Positions 36,128-44,286 of a stretch of DNA of 64,000 bases are shown here, one piece after another. The notes beneath the pieces were generated by a model, which saw nothing but the letters and a program-made list of their open reading frames with translations, searched no databases and was not told the DNA's origin. Positions within the stretch are counted from its first letter, which is position 1. Every line of letters starts with the position of its first letter. The translations under genes and the position numbers were made by a program. The DNA lies in contig JAQQAP010000011.1 in assembly GCA_028533045.1 (NCBI GenBank), positions 111,154 to 175,153 on the forward strand, read 5' to 3'. Source of the DNA: Spirochaetales bacterium (GTDB taxonomy: Bacteria > Spirochaetota > Spirochaetia > DSM-2461).

Positions 36128-36643
36128 TTAATGTGCTGTGACCTCCTTCAATATTTGGGCAAATTCCTCGGGCGATTCGCTGCAGCCCTTTTCTACCCAA
36201 TCCTTTAGAAGACCTTCCACTCCGTATATGAAGTAATCAAAGGCGTATTTGGTTTTTTTCTCATCAAAGCCTTCACTGTGTCGGGCCTTTTCCCTTTCCT
36301 TCTCGTAGAGATATTTATGGGAATTTTTTATGAGACTGCTCAGCAGGCTGGTACGGAAAAATTCCTTATAGAAGCCCTGATTCTTATATATGATGGTCAG
36401 CTCTTTTATGTCGATTAAATCTCCCACCGTATCAAGGGAGGCTTCCTGGCACAGCTCATTCTCTATCTCTTCAAACAGGTCATAAATGTCATTGTAATGC
36501 CTGTAGAAGGTCGCCCGGTTGATGTCGGCCTCCAGGCAGAGGGCCTTTACGGTCATTTGATTAATGGGATGGTCATGGAGTAATGTGAGAAAAGAGTCTT
36601 TGATGACCTTTTTGGTATATCGTACGCGTCTGTCTGTAGCCAT
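36128..36643 (-). CDS. TetR-family regulator 1
   Basis: This 171-residue repressor has a TetR helix-turn-helix near its start: MTVKALCLEADINRATFYRH, followed by YNDIYDLFEEIE. The C-terminal ligand domain is typical in length for the YcfQ/DhaS-like small TetR group. ATG 36643 is chosen because GGGAG lies six bases upstream. It diverges from the membrane protein gene at 36826. The intervening region carries GCAAC/GTTG operator sequences that also occur before CrtC-fold gene 2, so it probably controls both targets and itself. Confidence 0.85.
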   Translation of the reverse strand: MATDRRVRYTKKVIKDSFLTLLHDHPINQMTVKALCLEADINRATFYRHYNDIYDLFEEIENELCQEASLDTVGDLIDIKELTIIYKNQGFYKEFFRTSLLSSLIKNSHKYLYEKEREKARHSEGFDEKKTKYAFDYFIYGVEGLLKDWVEKGCSESPEEFAQILKEVTAH

Positions 36644-36698
36644 AGTCGCTCCCTTTATCAAAAATCATTCAAGATAGGCGACAACCGACGGCCGCAGT

Positions 36699-36794
36699 GT
36701 TGAATATCTTACACTTATAAATATAGCTGTTGGTTGAATTTGTATCCTTCTTCTTACTATAATCACCTTCTGTAAGATATGCAACATGTGTTGT
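36699..36794. promoter_or_regulatory. Divergent control region with inverted operator arms
   Basis: GTTGAATATCTTAC (36699-36712) and GTAAGATATGCAAC (36772-36785) are inverted copies with one mismatch in 14. The right arm runs into GCAAC-ATGT-GTTGT (36781-36794). Between them lies a plus-strand promoter TTGAAT (36734-36739), 18 bp, TATAAT (36758-36763). The arrangement suits TetR 1 repressing both directions. Confidence 0.7.
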
Positions 36795-36825
36795 TGGATG
36801 TTATGCCTTTCAAAGGAGATTCAAT

Positions 36826-37338
36826 ATGAAATCAAGAACTAAAATTATCATATCCGCCATAGCCTATGTCGTCTTTATGATCTATTTTACCGCTCAATTC
36901 TTACCGGTGTTTTATGAAGCTACCGGAGGGAACGAGATGATCGATGCTTACTTGGCAGACTATAGTAAGAGCATAGCCGATATGGAAAATCTGATAATCG
37001 CCTATGGTGAAACGGGCAGAGCCTTCATGGTGAACTTTTTTATGGCCGATTCACTTTATATCATCATTAGCGTACTGTTTTTCTCATTCCTGATTCAGGC
37101 ACTGACGAACACTAAATACTTAAGATACATTCCTTTTGTCACGGGGGCTTTTGATACGATTGAGAACATTATCGTGCTCTATTCCACAAGTAGTTTGAAC
37201 TTTGATTATCTTCTTTTTGCCAGAATCTTTGCCACAGCGAAGGGAGTGACGTTGTTTTCATCACTCCTTATAATCCTTGTTGGGTTAATTCGGATGGTGA
37301 TTAAGGGAGTGAGAAGAGTTAAGAAGAATCCCTCATAA
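36826..37338 (+). CDS. Four-helix membrane protein under TetR control
   Basis: This 170-residue protein has four predicted helices (IIISAIAYVVFMIYFTAQF, SLYIIISVLFFSFLIQAL, a central pair around FVTGAFDTIENIIVLYST, and LFSSLLIILVGLIRMVI) and a basic tail. The first loop of about 45 residues is acidic and probably extracytoplasmic. I do not recognise the family. Good AAAGGAG site and a consensus promoter. The 3' end overlaps the convergent tetR 2 gene by 20 bp. Control by TetR 1 is inferred from the operator. Confidence 0.7.
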   Translation: MKSRTKIIISAIAYVVFMIYFTAQFLPVFYEATGGNEMIDAYLADYSKSIADMENLIIAYGETGRAFMVNFFMADSLYIIISVLFFSFLIQALTNTKYLRYIPFVTGAFDTIENIIVLYSTSSLNFDYLLFARIFATAKGVTLFSSLLIILVGLIRMVIKGVRRVKKNPS

Positions 37339-37909
37339 GCCCTTTGACGATTATGGTGTTCATCCGGGCAACCAGGCGGGATACCTCATCCAGTGACATG
37401 GTTCTGTCCGAATTGAACCAGTATTTGTACACTGCTTCAGTGCCTGCAGCCGTGAATTCTCCCATCAATGTCGCCTCCTCATGGGAGACATTCATCTTTT
37501 CTGCCACAGAATCGAGAAAATTTGCTTTGCTCATCTCTCTTATCTTATTTTCCAGGTTATTGGGACGGGGAGAGTTTATAATGTATTGATAGATATCAAT
37601 ATTCTCATAGATCAGCTTGGACATTTGCTTGCTGAAAGGGAAGGGGTCATCCGATAAAGTCGATATTTCTGTTTTCTCCATGAGCTCCACCATTTGGTTC
37701 ATCAGATCTTCTTCCAGCTCATCTAAAACGGAAAAGACACTCTCATAATGGGCATAGAACGTACTTCGGCTGATGAGTGCCAACCGGGTAATTTCACTAA
37801 CCGAGACTTGCTCAACGGCTTTCTCTTTCATCAGCTGTTTGAGAGCCTCCATTATGGCCCTTTTGGTCTTTATGCATCGTATATCTTTGTCATTTTTTAT
37901 TTTATCCAC
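37319..37909 (-). CDS. TetR-family regulator 2
   Basis: This protein of about 196 residues has the N-terminal TetR helix-turn-helix VSVSEITRLALISRSTFYAH, followed by YESVFSVLDELEEDL. GTG 37909 is chosen because GGGGAG lies seven bases upstream; an in-frame GTG at 37924 has no ribosome site. It diverges from the esterase gene, with a 22-bp imperfect palindrome between them, and so probably represses that gene. It is distinct in sequence from TetR 1. Confidence 0.85.
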   Translation of the reverse strand: MDKIKNDKDIRCIKTKRAIMEALKQLMKEKAVEQVSVSEITRLALISRSTFYAHYESVFSVLDELEEDLMNQMVELMEKTEISTLSDDPFPFSKQMSKLIYENIDIYQYIINSPRPNNLENKIREMSKANFLDSVAEKMNVSHEEATLMGEFTAAGTEAVYKYWFNSDRTMSLDEVSRLVARMNTIIVKGLMRDSS

Positions 37910-37930
37910 AAAAAAACTCCCCACATACTG

Positions 37931-37952
37931 AACATTTTAAGCTTTAACTGTT
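37931..37952. promoter_or_regulatory. Imperfect palindrome between tetR 2 and esterase genes
   Basis: AACA...AAGCTT...TGTT is symmetric at 18 of 22 positions. It lies 22 bp upstream of tetR 2 and about 90 bp upstream of the esterase gene, a fitting TetR operator position. Confidence 0.5.
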
Positions 37953-38042
37953 AATTAAACCACACTTCTCAGAAAAATTGCCCTTCGTCCAATGGCTGTA
38001 TCCGTTTATATTTCCCAAAGAAAAAAACATAAGGAGAACACA

Positions 38043-39008
38043 ATGAAAGTAACAAAAGACATGCTTCATAAGGACTTACAGCCCCATTACAATTCCCTCT
38101 TTTTTCTTTCGATCATGTTTAAATACAAATGGTCAGCCAAACTCACGGGCAAACTGTTTAATGTCATGTACAAAGGAAAGGATATAGAGGGACTCAATTG
38201 CGATGAGGTTTTCATTCCCCGTAGCAAGGAAGACCATAAGATTCGCGCAAGAGTTTACAGGCCTTTGGAACAGGAAGGCAAGCTTCCCGTAATGCTTTAT
38301 ACCCATGGAGGAGGTTTAATTTTCGGCAATCCGGAAATGTGTGAAAAGCCCATTAAGAAATTTATAGAAACCAGACCCTGTGTCGTTGTTGCCCCCGATT
38401 ACCGGAAGGCTTTTACCGAGCCGTACCCTGCCGGATTTAACGACTGTTACGACACTTTACTCTGGATAAAAGAGAATGCTGAAGAATTGGGAATAGACCC
38501 GGATAAAGTTATTATCGCCGGACATAGCGCCGGAGGGGGACTTGCCGCCGCTGTGACATTAAAAGCACGGGATACACAGGATGTCAAAGTCGCCTTCCAA
38601 ATGCCATTTTATCCCATGATAGATGACAGACAGCCTAATGATCCGGCCCGTGAGATTCTGGGCCCCGGTTGGGATACAAGGCTGAACCGATTAGGATGGA
38701 ACTCCTATTTGGCAAATCTTCACAAGGAGGGGAAAGAAATACCTGCCTATGCTTCCCCGGCGAGAAATACGGATTATTCAGGGTTTCCTCCGACCATCAC
38801 CTTTGTGGGGACTTTGGAACCTTTCTACCATGAGACGGTTCGTTACGTTGAGGGACTGAAAAAGGCTAATGTTGATGTGGCTTTCAAAGAATATGAGGGC
38901 TGCGTTCATTCTTTTGAAGACTTTGCGGAGACGGACATCGGAAATGATGCACTGGATTTTACCTTTACCAGCTATGCCGAGTTTTACGATAAATATATTG
39001 CCGATTAG
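38043..39008 (+). CDS. Alpha/beta-hydrolase esterase, hormone-sensitive-lipase family
   Basis: This 321-residue enzyme has the oxyanion-hole motif THGGGLIFGN and the nucleophile elbow GHSAGGG (active Ser). The catalytic His is expected in CVHSFEDF near the C-terminus. This is the HSL/GDXG family of short-chain carboxylesterases. There is no signal peptide, so it is cytoplasmic. ATG 38043 is chosen because AAGGAG precedes it; a longer start at 37992 lacks one. The natural substrate is unknown. TetR 2 is encoded divergently and is the likely regulator. Confidence 0.88.
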   Translation: MKVTKDMLHKDLQPHYNSLFFLSIMFKYKWSAKLTGKLFNVMYKGKDIEGLNCDEVFIPRSKEDHKIRARVYRPLEQEGKLPVMLYTHGGGLIFGNPEMCEKPIKKFIETRPCVVVAPDYRKAFTEPYPAGFNDCYDTLLWIKENAEELGIDPDKVIIAGHSAGGGLAAAVTLKARDTQDVKVAFQMPFYPMIDDRQPNDPAREILGPGWDTRLNRLGWNSYLANLHKEGKEIPAYASPARNTDYSGFPPTITFVGTLEPFYHETVRYVEGLKKANVDVAFKEYEGCVHSFEDFAETDIGNDALDFTFTSYAEFYDKYIAD

Positions 39009-39080
39009 CACTTCCAGCATCTGTTTTGAAGTTTTTTATATATAATATATAAATAGATTCAAGTCCCGGAGGTTTTATTC

Positions 39081-39106
39081 AAGCATCTCTTCTCGAGGTG
39101 CTTTTT
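39081..39106 (+). terminator. Intrinsic terminator after esterase gene
   Basis: A nine-pair stem (AAGCATCTC / GAGGTGCTT) with loop TTCTC is followed by TTTT. The rest of the 242-bp gap up to 39250 is AT-rich and shows no gene. Confidence 0.75.
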
Positions 39107-39250
39107 GTCGAAACCTCTTGAGGCTCAATGGAATGAAATTCCATAATGAAATAGGGATTACAATACAGTACTGTTGGATCTCTTATTCATAAATAGAGTC
39201 CCATCAGCGGGAGAGCCAATGTAGAAATCTGCTTTAGTAGGGGTGGTTTA

Positions 39251-39631
39251 GTGAAGTTACTTACTGAATTAAAAGAAAAAGCAAAAAGCATAAAGAGTCA
39301 GATTACGGCTCTTTATTATGTCGGCATGAATGAAAAATTGCCCCTGATAACCAGGAGCCTGATCGTCATTACTGTTGCCTATGCATTGAGTCCTGTGGAT
39401 TTAATCCCGGACTTTATACCCATCCTTGGGTATCTTGATGATTTGATACTTCTCCCAGTTTTAATTTCTTTGACAATAAGGAGTATCCCGAACGACTTGA
39501 TGGTGAAAGCAAAAGAAGAAGCCAGGCAGAACCCAATTTCCCTCAAGAAAAACTGGAAAGCGGGAATAATAGTTATTCTGGTATGGGTCAGTCTAATTTC
39601 GATTCTTGTCTATAAATTAGTCCGTGTTTAA
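39251..39631 (+). CDS. YkvA/DUF1232 membrane protein
   Basis: This 126-residue protein contains the DUF1232 core YALSPVDLIPDFIPILGYLDD (a 21-residue hallmark split here as YALSPVDLIPDFIP and ILGYLDD) within a hydrophobic hairpin, plus a C-terminal helix. The role of the family is not established. It starts with GTG behind AGGGG. No obvious operon partner: the next gene on this strand is 121 bp away and unrelated. Confidence 0.85.
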   Translation: MKLLTELKEKAKSIKSQITALYYVGMNEKLPLITRSLIVITVAYALSPVDLIPDFIPILGYLDDLILLPVLISLTIRSIPNDLMVKAKEEARQNPISLKKNWKAGIIVILVWVSLISILVYKLVRV

Positions 39632-39752
39632 GCAGGTCTCATCGGCTTCCGGGCTCATTATATTAGCTGCAGCGGTGACCCTGAAAGCCAGCCTCAGTGA
39701 GAAAGCAAAAAAACTCACTCACAACGGCCAAAGAGTGGTATGATTAATTTCT

Positions 39753-40526
39753 ATGGGTAAGGGTGATTCGAAGAAGGAATTCGTCTGCCTCAGATTCTAC
39801 GAGGAACTCAACTTCTTCCTGCCCCCGGAAAAACGGAAAACCGCCTATTCCCGCCGCCTCTCCCCGGGGCAGACTGTAAAAGACATGATCGAGTCCGAAG
39901 GGGTTCCCCATGTCGAGGTGGATCTGATCCTGGTTAACGGGGAATCGGTCGGCTTTGATTACCGACTTCTCCCGGGGGACCGGATAAGCGTCTATCCCGT
40001 TTTCGAGCGGCTGGATATCTCGGGAGTGACAAGGCTGCAGAACCGGCCCCTCCGACAGCCCCGCTTCGTTCTGGACGTCCACCTTCACAAACTGGCCGTA
40101 AAGATGCGCCTGCTGGGGCTAGATGTGGATTATCAGCCCCGCCGGGACGATCCGGAACTGGCCCAGATCAGCTCCGAAACGGGGCGCATACTCCTGACCC
40201 GGGACAAGGGGCTGCTCATGCGGAAAATCGTCACCCACGGTCTTTACATCTACGAAACCGATCCGGCCCGGCAGATTCGGGAAGTGGTGGAGAGACTCGA
40301 TTTGAAGTCCCGGCTTGCCCCCTTCAGCCGCTGTACCCTCTGCAACGGCCTTCTCCGTCCCATTGAGCCCGATACGGAGGATTACGAACGGACCCGGGCG
40401 TCTGTGCCTCCGAAGGTCCGGAAGAACTGCCGCCGCTTTTCCCGCTGCGCCGATTGCGGAAAGGTGTATTGGGAAGGATCCCATACGGACAGCATCCGCC
40501 TGTGGATGGATGAGCTGTTAATATAA
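39753..40526 (+). CDS. Mut7-C RNase domain protein with ubiquitin-like N-terminus
   Basis: This 257-residue protein has the ThiS/MoaD-like 'Mut7-C ubiquitin' domain (about 1-85; LVNGESVGFDYRLLPGDRIS). A Mut7-C PIN-like nuclease follows (about 90-180; FVLDVHLHKLAVKMRLLG, ISSETGRILLTRDKGLL). The end is a zinc ribbon (CTLC ... CADCGKVYWEGSH). Mut7-C proteins are predicted RNases related to the exonuclease Mut-7; bacterial substrates are unknown. Acidic D73-type residues of the PIN site are visible as D in LDVHLHKLA and TRDKG. It is not in an obvious operon. Confidence 0.9.
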   Translation: MGKGDSKKEFVCLRFYEELNFFLPPEKRKTAYSRRLSPGQTVKDMIESEGVPHVEVDLILVNGESVGFDYRLLPGDRISVYPVFERLDISGVTRLQNRPLRQPRFVLDVHLHKLAVKMRLLGLDVDYQPRRDDPELAQISSETGRILLTRDKGLLMRKIVTHGLYIYETDPARQIREVVERLDLKSRLAPFSRCTLCNGLLRPIEPDTEDYERTRASVPPKVRKNCRRFSRCADCGKVYWEGSHTDSIRLWMDELLI

Positions 40527-40626
40527 GAGGTTTCTCCGGGAGGGCACAGGAGGGACGGTGCATTTAATTCTTTTCCCACATCGGCGCCGCCCGGGTACAG
40601 ATCATTCTCATCTCCTCTTAAATCGT

Positions 40627-41550
40627 TTAAAAATCCTCCGGCCTCAGGCCGAACTGTTCCTTTTCTCTGTTACCCTGGGGCTCGACATGAATCATCACAT
40701 CAAAGGTTTCCGGGTATTTCTCTCTGATTTTTTCTTCTACTTTCCCGGCAATTTCATGGGCTTCTCCAATAGAGAGGCTCGGATCAACCTCTATATCCAG
40801 ACTGATGTCATACTGATTATTCAGCTTTCTTATTCGGGCTCTATGGGGATTCAGGGCTCCGGGGACTTCGGCCACAAGGGAAAAAACATCCCTGTAAACT
40901 GTCTCTCTCTCCTCAAAGCTGTCCATCAACTCCCCGTTGATTTCCAGGGAGAGCTTTGCCCCGTTTACAATGATGAGGATTCCCAGAAGCAGTCCGACGA
41001 TGCTGTCTATGAGGTGAAGACCGGTCAGGTAAGTCAGCCCCAATCCGGCAAGCACTGCCAGGGATATGACAATATCGTTTCTCATATTGACCGCATCGGC
41101 AATGACCATGGAGCTTCTATAACGCCGACCGACCCGGAATTTATAGAGGGCCATAAGGCTTTTACCCACGATCGAGATGAAAGTAACCGTTACGGCCAAC
41201 TGCCCCGGCGGCTCCTTTCCGCTGCCTTGAAGCAGATTCCCCGCCGTAGAGATAAGGAGTTGAATACCCGCGAAGAGGATGAAAAGGGCGATCACCTTGG
41301 TCGCTATGGCTTCTATGCGCCGGTGCCCCCAGGGATGTTCCTTGTCAGGGGGAGTTTCCGAAACCTGTGAGGTATAGAAGGTGACGAGGGAACCGATAAT
41401 ATCAGAGGCCGAGTCAATCCCGTCGGCTATTACCGCGGCCGAACCGGCGATCATTCCGGCAGCGATTTTGAGTACCGCCAGAACCGCATTACCGATTATT
41501 CCCAGCTGCGAAGCCCGTCCTATGGCTTTTGACCGTTCCTTTTCATCCAT
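40627..41550 (-). CDS. Cation diffusion facilitator family metal efflux protein
   Basis: This 307-residue protein has six helices and a C-terminal cytoplasmic domain (about 215-305). Helix 2 carries DxxxD (ADGIDSASD) and helix 5 carries NxxxD (AVNMRNDIV), plus HPWGHRR in the following loop. The transport site thus differs from the HxxxD of zinc-selective members and is closer to iron/manganese/cobalt-type proteins, so the metal cannot be named. It lies 14 bp after the MFS gene and is probably the last gene of the TetR-controlled operon. Confidence 0.87.
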   Translation of the reverse strand: MDEKERSKAIGRASQLGIIGNAVLAVLKIAAGMIAGSAAVIADGIDSASDIIGSLVTFYTSQVSETPPDKEHPWGHRRIEAIATKVIALFILFAGIQLLISTAGNLLQGSGKEPPGQLAVTVTFISIVGKSLMALYKFRVGRRYRSSMVIADAVNMRNDIVISLAVLAGLGLTYLTGLHLIDSIVGLLLGILIIVNGAKLSLEINGELMDSFEERETVYRDVFSLVAEVPGALNPHRARIRKLNNQYDISLDIEVDPSLSIGEAHEIAGKVEEKIREKYPETFDVMIHVEPQGNREKEQFGLRPEDF

Positions 41551-41564
41551 CTTCCTACTCCTGT

Positions 41565-42758
41565 TTAGACGGCAGCTTTGGTTTCTGTTTCCAGGGCTTG
41601 CTTCTTCCGCTTTTCGAATCCCGCGATAAAATAGGCCGCCACAAAGGCGATCAGGGGTAACAGAATCGCCGAGTTGTAATAAATCTGCTCGATCCCAACG
41701 CTTGCGATAAGGCTCCCATTAACGAAAGTACCCAGGGCGCCTCCCAAAAACATAAAGAAGCTGGCCAGGGACATGGCGGTCCCTTTCATGGCGGGCATCT
41801 TTTCCTGGGCCGTCGTTATCAGGGTAGATTGGAGAAACATAAAGGCCATCCCGAATCCCAGAAAGGCGAAGGAGCGAATTATCAGACTGTCAAATGTCGC
41901 CAGAGAGGCAAGAGACAAGGCCCCCAGCAGACCGGCCATGATCAGAAAGCCATTCTTAAGCTTTATCCTGATTCGGGGAGCGGTTCTGCCGCCTATGACG
42001 GTTCCCGCTCCAAAGAGGGAGAGAATCAGGCCGACTTGCATTATGTTTAAATCGGCTGTGCTTGTAATGAGGACTCCCCCGTAGGTGAAGCTCCCCAGTA
42101 TGGAAAATCCCACAAGAAAAAGAAGGGAGACCAGTCTCATGAATCGATGATTGGCCAAGGCCGATTTGTAGGACGTGAAGAAGTCGATCTTATCTGTGAC
42201 AGCCTTATCTCTCGTAAGGACTTTTAGCATAAGCAGGGCCAAAACCATTTCTCCCGCCCCATAGATGAAGTAGACGAAACGCCATGAACCGAAGAAAGCG
42301 AGAGCACCCCCAAAGGCCGATGCCGTAGCGGCTCCCAAAAAGGCCATGCCCATTATCGTACCCAGAGCTTTTTGTCTTTCCTCCTTGGGATAAAGCTCTC
42401 CCGTCAGAGCGATCGTCACCGGTAAGATCCCCGCGCCGAAGAGGCCGTTCATGGCGCGAAGAAATACCAGGGAACTTAAGTTAAAGGCCAGAGCGCATAT
42501 CATGCTGAACAGAGCCGTTCCCATGGCAGCCACATTAATCACATTAGCCTTCCCAAAGCGATCGGAAAGAGGGCCGAAGAGCAGGGTAAAAATCCCGTAG
42601 GCCATCATGTAGGCCGTTACCGAAAGACCTGCGGAGCTGATATTTATTCCCAGGTCGACGGCTATATCTCCCAGAAGAGAGATGGTGGCGTAGTTATCAC
42701 CGTTAGCCAGAAAAGCCATCAGCCCCAGAATCCAAAGTGTTTTATTTCTCTTATTCAT
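41565..42758 (-). CDS. MFS transporter, DHA1-type
   Basis: This 397-residue, twelve-helix major facilitator has motif A GPLSDRFGKANV between helices 2 and 3, and ELYPKEERQKALGT after helix 4. It resembles drug:H+ antiporters and sugar-efflux carriers; the substrate is unknown. It follows the DsrE-like gene by 12 bp and precedes the CDF gene, all controlled from the divergent region at 43110-43222. Confidence 0.85.
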   Translation of the reverse strand: MNKRNKTLWILGLMAFLANGDNYATISLLGDIAVDLGINISSAGLSVTAYMMAYGIFTLLFGPLSDRFGKANVINVAAMGTALFSMICALAFNLSSLVFLRAMNGLFGAGILPVTIALTGELYPKEERQKALGTIMGMAFLGAATASAFGGALAFFGSWRFVYFIYGAGEMVLALLMLKVLTRDKAVTDKIDFFTSYKSALANHRFMRLVSLLFLVGFSILGSFTYGGVLITSTADLNIMQVGLILSLFGAGTVIGGRTAPRIRIKLKNGFLIMAGLLGALSLASLATFDSLIIRSFAFLGFGMAFMFLQSTLITTAQEKMPAMKGTAMSLASFFMFLGGALGTFVNGSLIASVGIEQIYYNSAILLPLIAFVAAYFIAGFEKRKKQALETETKAAV

Positions 42759-42770
42759 TATATTTCCTTC

Positions 42771-43109
42771 TTAGACGGTGATAAGTTTTCCGCCCGATTT
42801 GATGACATCAGTTAAAGGTTCTCCCATTTTTTTAAGAGAGAGGCCCAATGAGGCGAGCTTGTCCGTCACTCCCAATTCATTGGCGCAGGAGATGCAGCCA
42901 TCCACTTCAACACCCATCTCTTTGAGCTCCAGAAGACTTTCTTGAATCTCTTCATTTTCCGCTACAAGTTTTGCTGTGGCGCCCCAGATTATAATTCTCA
43001 CCTTTTTCCACCAGCTTCGGCTTAGGGCGCCTTTGGAGTACATGAAAACCATGAGCTTTGCTGTGACGGGGTCCGCATTTGTCCAAAGTATCGTTAGTGT
43101 ATTATCCAA
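42771..43109 (-). CDS. DsrE-family small protein
   Basis: This 112-residue protein has the DsrE/DsrF/TusD-type fold: an initial strand with LWTNADPVTAKLMVFMYSKGA, a central VRIIIWGATAKLVAEN, and a conserved cysteine segment VDGCISCANELGV. Relatives carry sulfur as persulfides or bind small molecules. Linked to an MFS and a metal exporter, it might sense or relay a thiol-reactive or metal signal; this is inference. Confidence 0.8.
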   Translation of the reverse strand: MDNTLTILWTNADPVTAKLMVFMYSKGALSRSWWKKVRIIIWGATAKLVAENEEIQESLLELKEMGVEVDGCISCANELGVTDKLASLGLSLKKMGEPLTDVIKSGGKLITV

Positions 43110-43126
43110 TTTTGAAACTCCTTATC

Positions 43127-43197
43127 ATTTTGAATGTATGTTCAAAATAAGTTATGGGTGCATTTCTGTCAATAGAATTTGAATGACTATTCAAAAT
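43127..43197. promoter_or_regulatory. Two TetR operators in the tetR 3 / DsrE-MFS-CDF region
   Basis: ATTTTGAA-TGTATG-TTCAAAAT (arms perfect, 43127-43148) and TTTGAAT-GACT-ATTCAAA (43178-43195) are two near-identical palindromes. The minus-strand promoter TTGACA (43167-43172), 17 bp, TATTTT (43144-43149) overlaps the first; the second lies in the region expected for the -35 of tetR 3. Confidence 0.8.
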
Positions 43198-43222
43198 ATT
43201 TTTTCTATGCTATTTTATTGTT

Positions 43223-43801
43223 ATGGCAAAACAGAAGTTTGAAAGGGAAGAGATCATCGAAAAATCAAAGGAACTCTTCTGGAATAAGGGATACTCCTCC
43301 AGCTCTATGCAGGATGTTATTAAAACAACCGGTCTCAAACCCGGTTCTATCTATAACAGTTTTGGTAACAAGGAAGCCCTTTACAGCGAGGCGCTGGAAA
43401 ATTATACCTGTACAAACATGGAGCAGATGCGCCAGAGGATTGAGTCGGCTCCCAGTATCGGCGAAGGGATATGCGCTGTGTTGGAAAATCTTATCCTTCA
43501 ATCGGAAAAAGAGGACTATAGCGCCTGCTTTCTGATTAAAACCCAGTTTGAAATAACAGAAAAAGAGGGTCCCCTTCACGACCAGGCCGTTGAGGGGTTG
43601 GAAAGGGTGGAAGAAATTCTATCGGGCTATTTAATAAAAGAGTATGGAGAAGAGTTGGGAGCCATCCGGGCAACGAGCGTCATGCTCCATATGAACGGGA
43701 TCAGAGTCTACAGTTATCGGAAGAATGCCCTGGAAAGGATGCGCCTGGGAGTTCGGGAAGGAACCTCGTGGCTGCCCTGGGATGAGTTTTATTCATCTTA
43801 A
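43223..43801 (+). CDS. TetR-family regulator 3
   Basis: This 192-residue repressor of the AcrR/YxaF-like group has the helix-turn-helix MQDVIKTTGLKPGSIYNSF, followed by GNKEALYSEAL. It contains several Cys residues, including YSACFLIK. It diverges from the DsrE-MFS-CDF operon and should bind the two palindromes between them. There is no Shine-Dalgarno: TATTTT (43211-43216) lies six bases before the ATG, so the mRNA may be leaderless. Confidence 0.87.
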   Translation: MAKQKFEREEIIEKSKELFWNKGYSSSSMQDVIKTTGLKPGSIYNSFGNKEALYSEALENYTCTNMEQMRQRIESAPSIGEGICAVLENLILQSEKEDYSACFLIKTQFEITEKEGPLHDQAVEGLERVEEILSGYLIKEYGEELGAIRATSVMLHMNGIRVYSYRKNALERMRLGVREGTSWLPWDEFYSS

Positions 43802-44116
43802 GTAGAACGGCTTTTCCAATTCTCCGGATCTCTTTTAGCATGAAAAACAGCTAACACAAGAATTGTAGATTCTTTAAGGGTATAGATTATTTGGTAGGGA
43901 AATCGTTTCAAGTTCAGATCTAAAAGATTCCCATGTTTTTGCCGTTTCGGGACGTTGAAGGTAGTTATCTTCTCTTTGCTTAATTTTCCTAACCTGTGCA
44001 TCAGTTAGTTTTGGGCTTTCTTTTGAGATAGCAATTGTATCCCATATGTCTTCTACCAGAATGATTTTTTCCTCGGTTGTCATATTTGATAGCACTTGTT
44101 CTATGACGGAATTCAT
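43798..44116 (-). pseudogene. Deletion-fused addiction module (antitoxin + RelE-type toxin)
   Basis: From ATG 44116, preceded by AAGGAG, the minus strand encodes a TIGR02574-type antitoxin: MTTEEKIILVEDIWDTIA, LTDAQVRKIKQREDNYL, TWESF. Around 43905-43920 the normal antitoxin end is lost. The other frame then continues as the C-terminal third of a RelE/ParE toxin (LKRFPYQIIYTLKES, VLAVFHAKRDPENW). About 60 N-terminal residues of the toxin, including its own start, are missing. I infer one deletion joining the two genes and inactivating the module. The antitoxin part could still be translated as an 80-residue hybrid. Confidence 0.75.
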
Positions 44117-44213
44117 CTTATATCTCCTTGATCTCATTATACTCATAAATATTCCAGTTGACCATAGTCGGAAGAATGTTTGCGGGACTTTCAATAAAGC
44201 GATTTTACCTCAT

Positions 44214-44232
44214 CCAGCACATAAGGTGCTGG
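44214..44232. repeat. Perfect hairpin, function unclear
   Basis: CCAGCAC-ATAAG-GTGCTGG is a seven-pair perfect inverted repeat in the 170 bp between the antitoxin relic and the EFR1 gene. Neither side has a T-run, so it is not a standard terminator. Confidence 0.5.
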
Positions 44233-44286
44233 ACGTCCCCACCGGAGATGGCAAATGTTCAATAGCACACAGGTTGTTTGTATAAC

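Noticed and set aside
40558..41370. 270-codon plus-strand frame opposite the CDF gene
   Set aside because: The minus strand encodes a complete cation diffusion facilitator with its helices and metal-site motifs.
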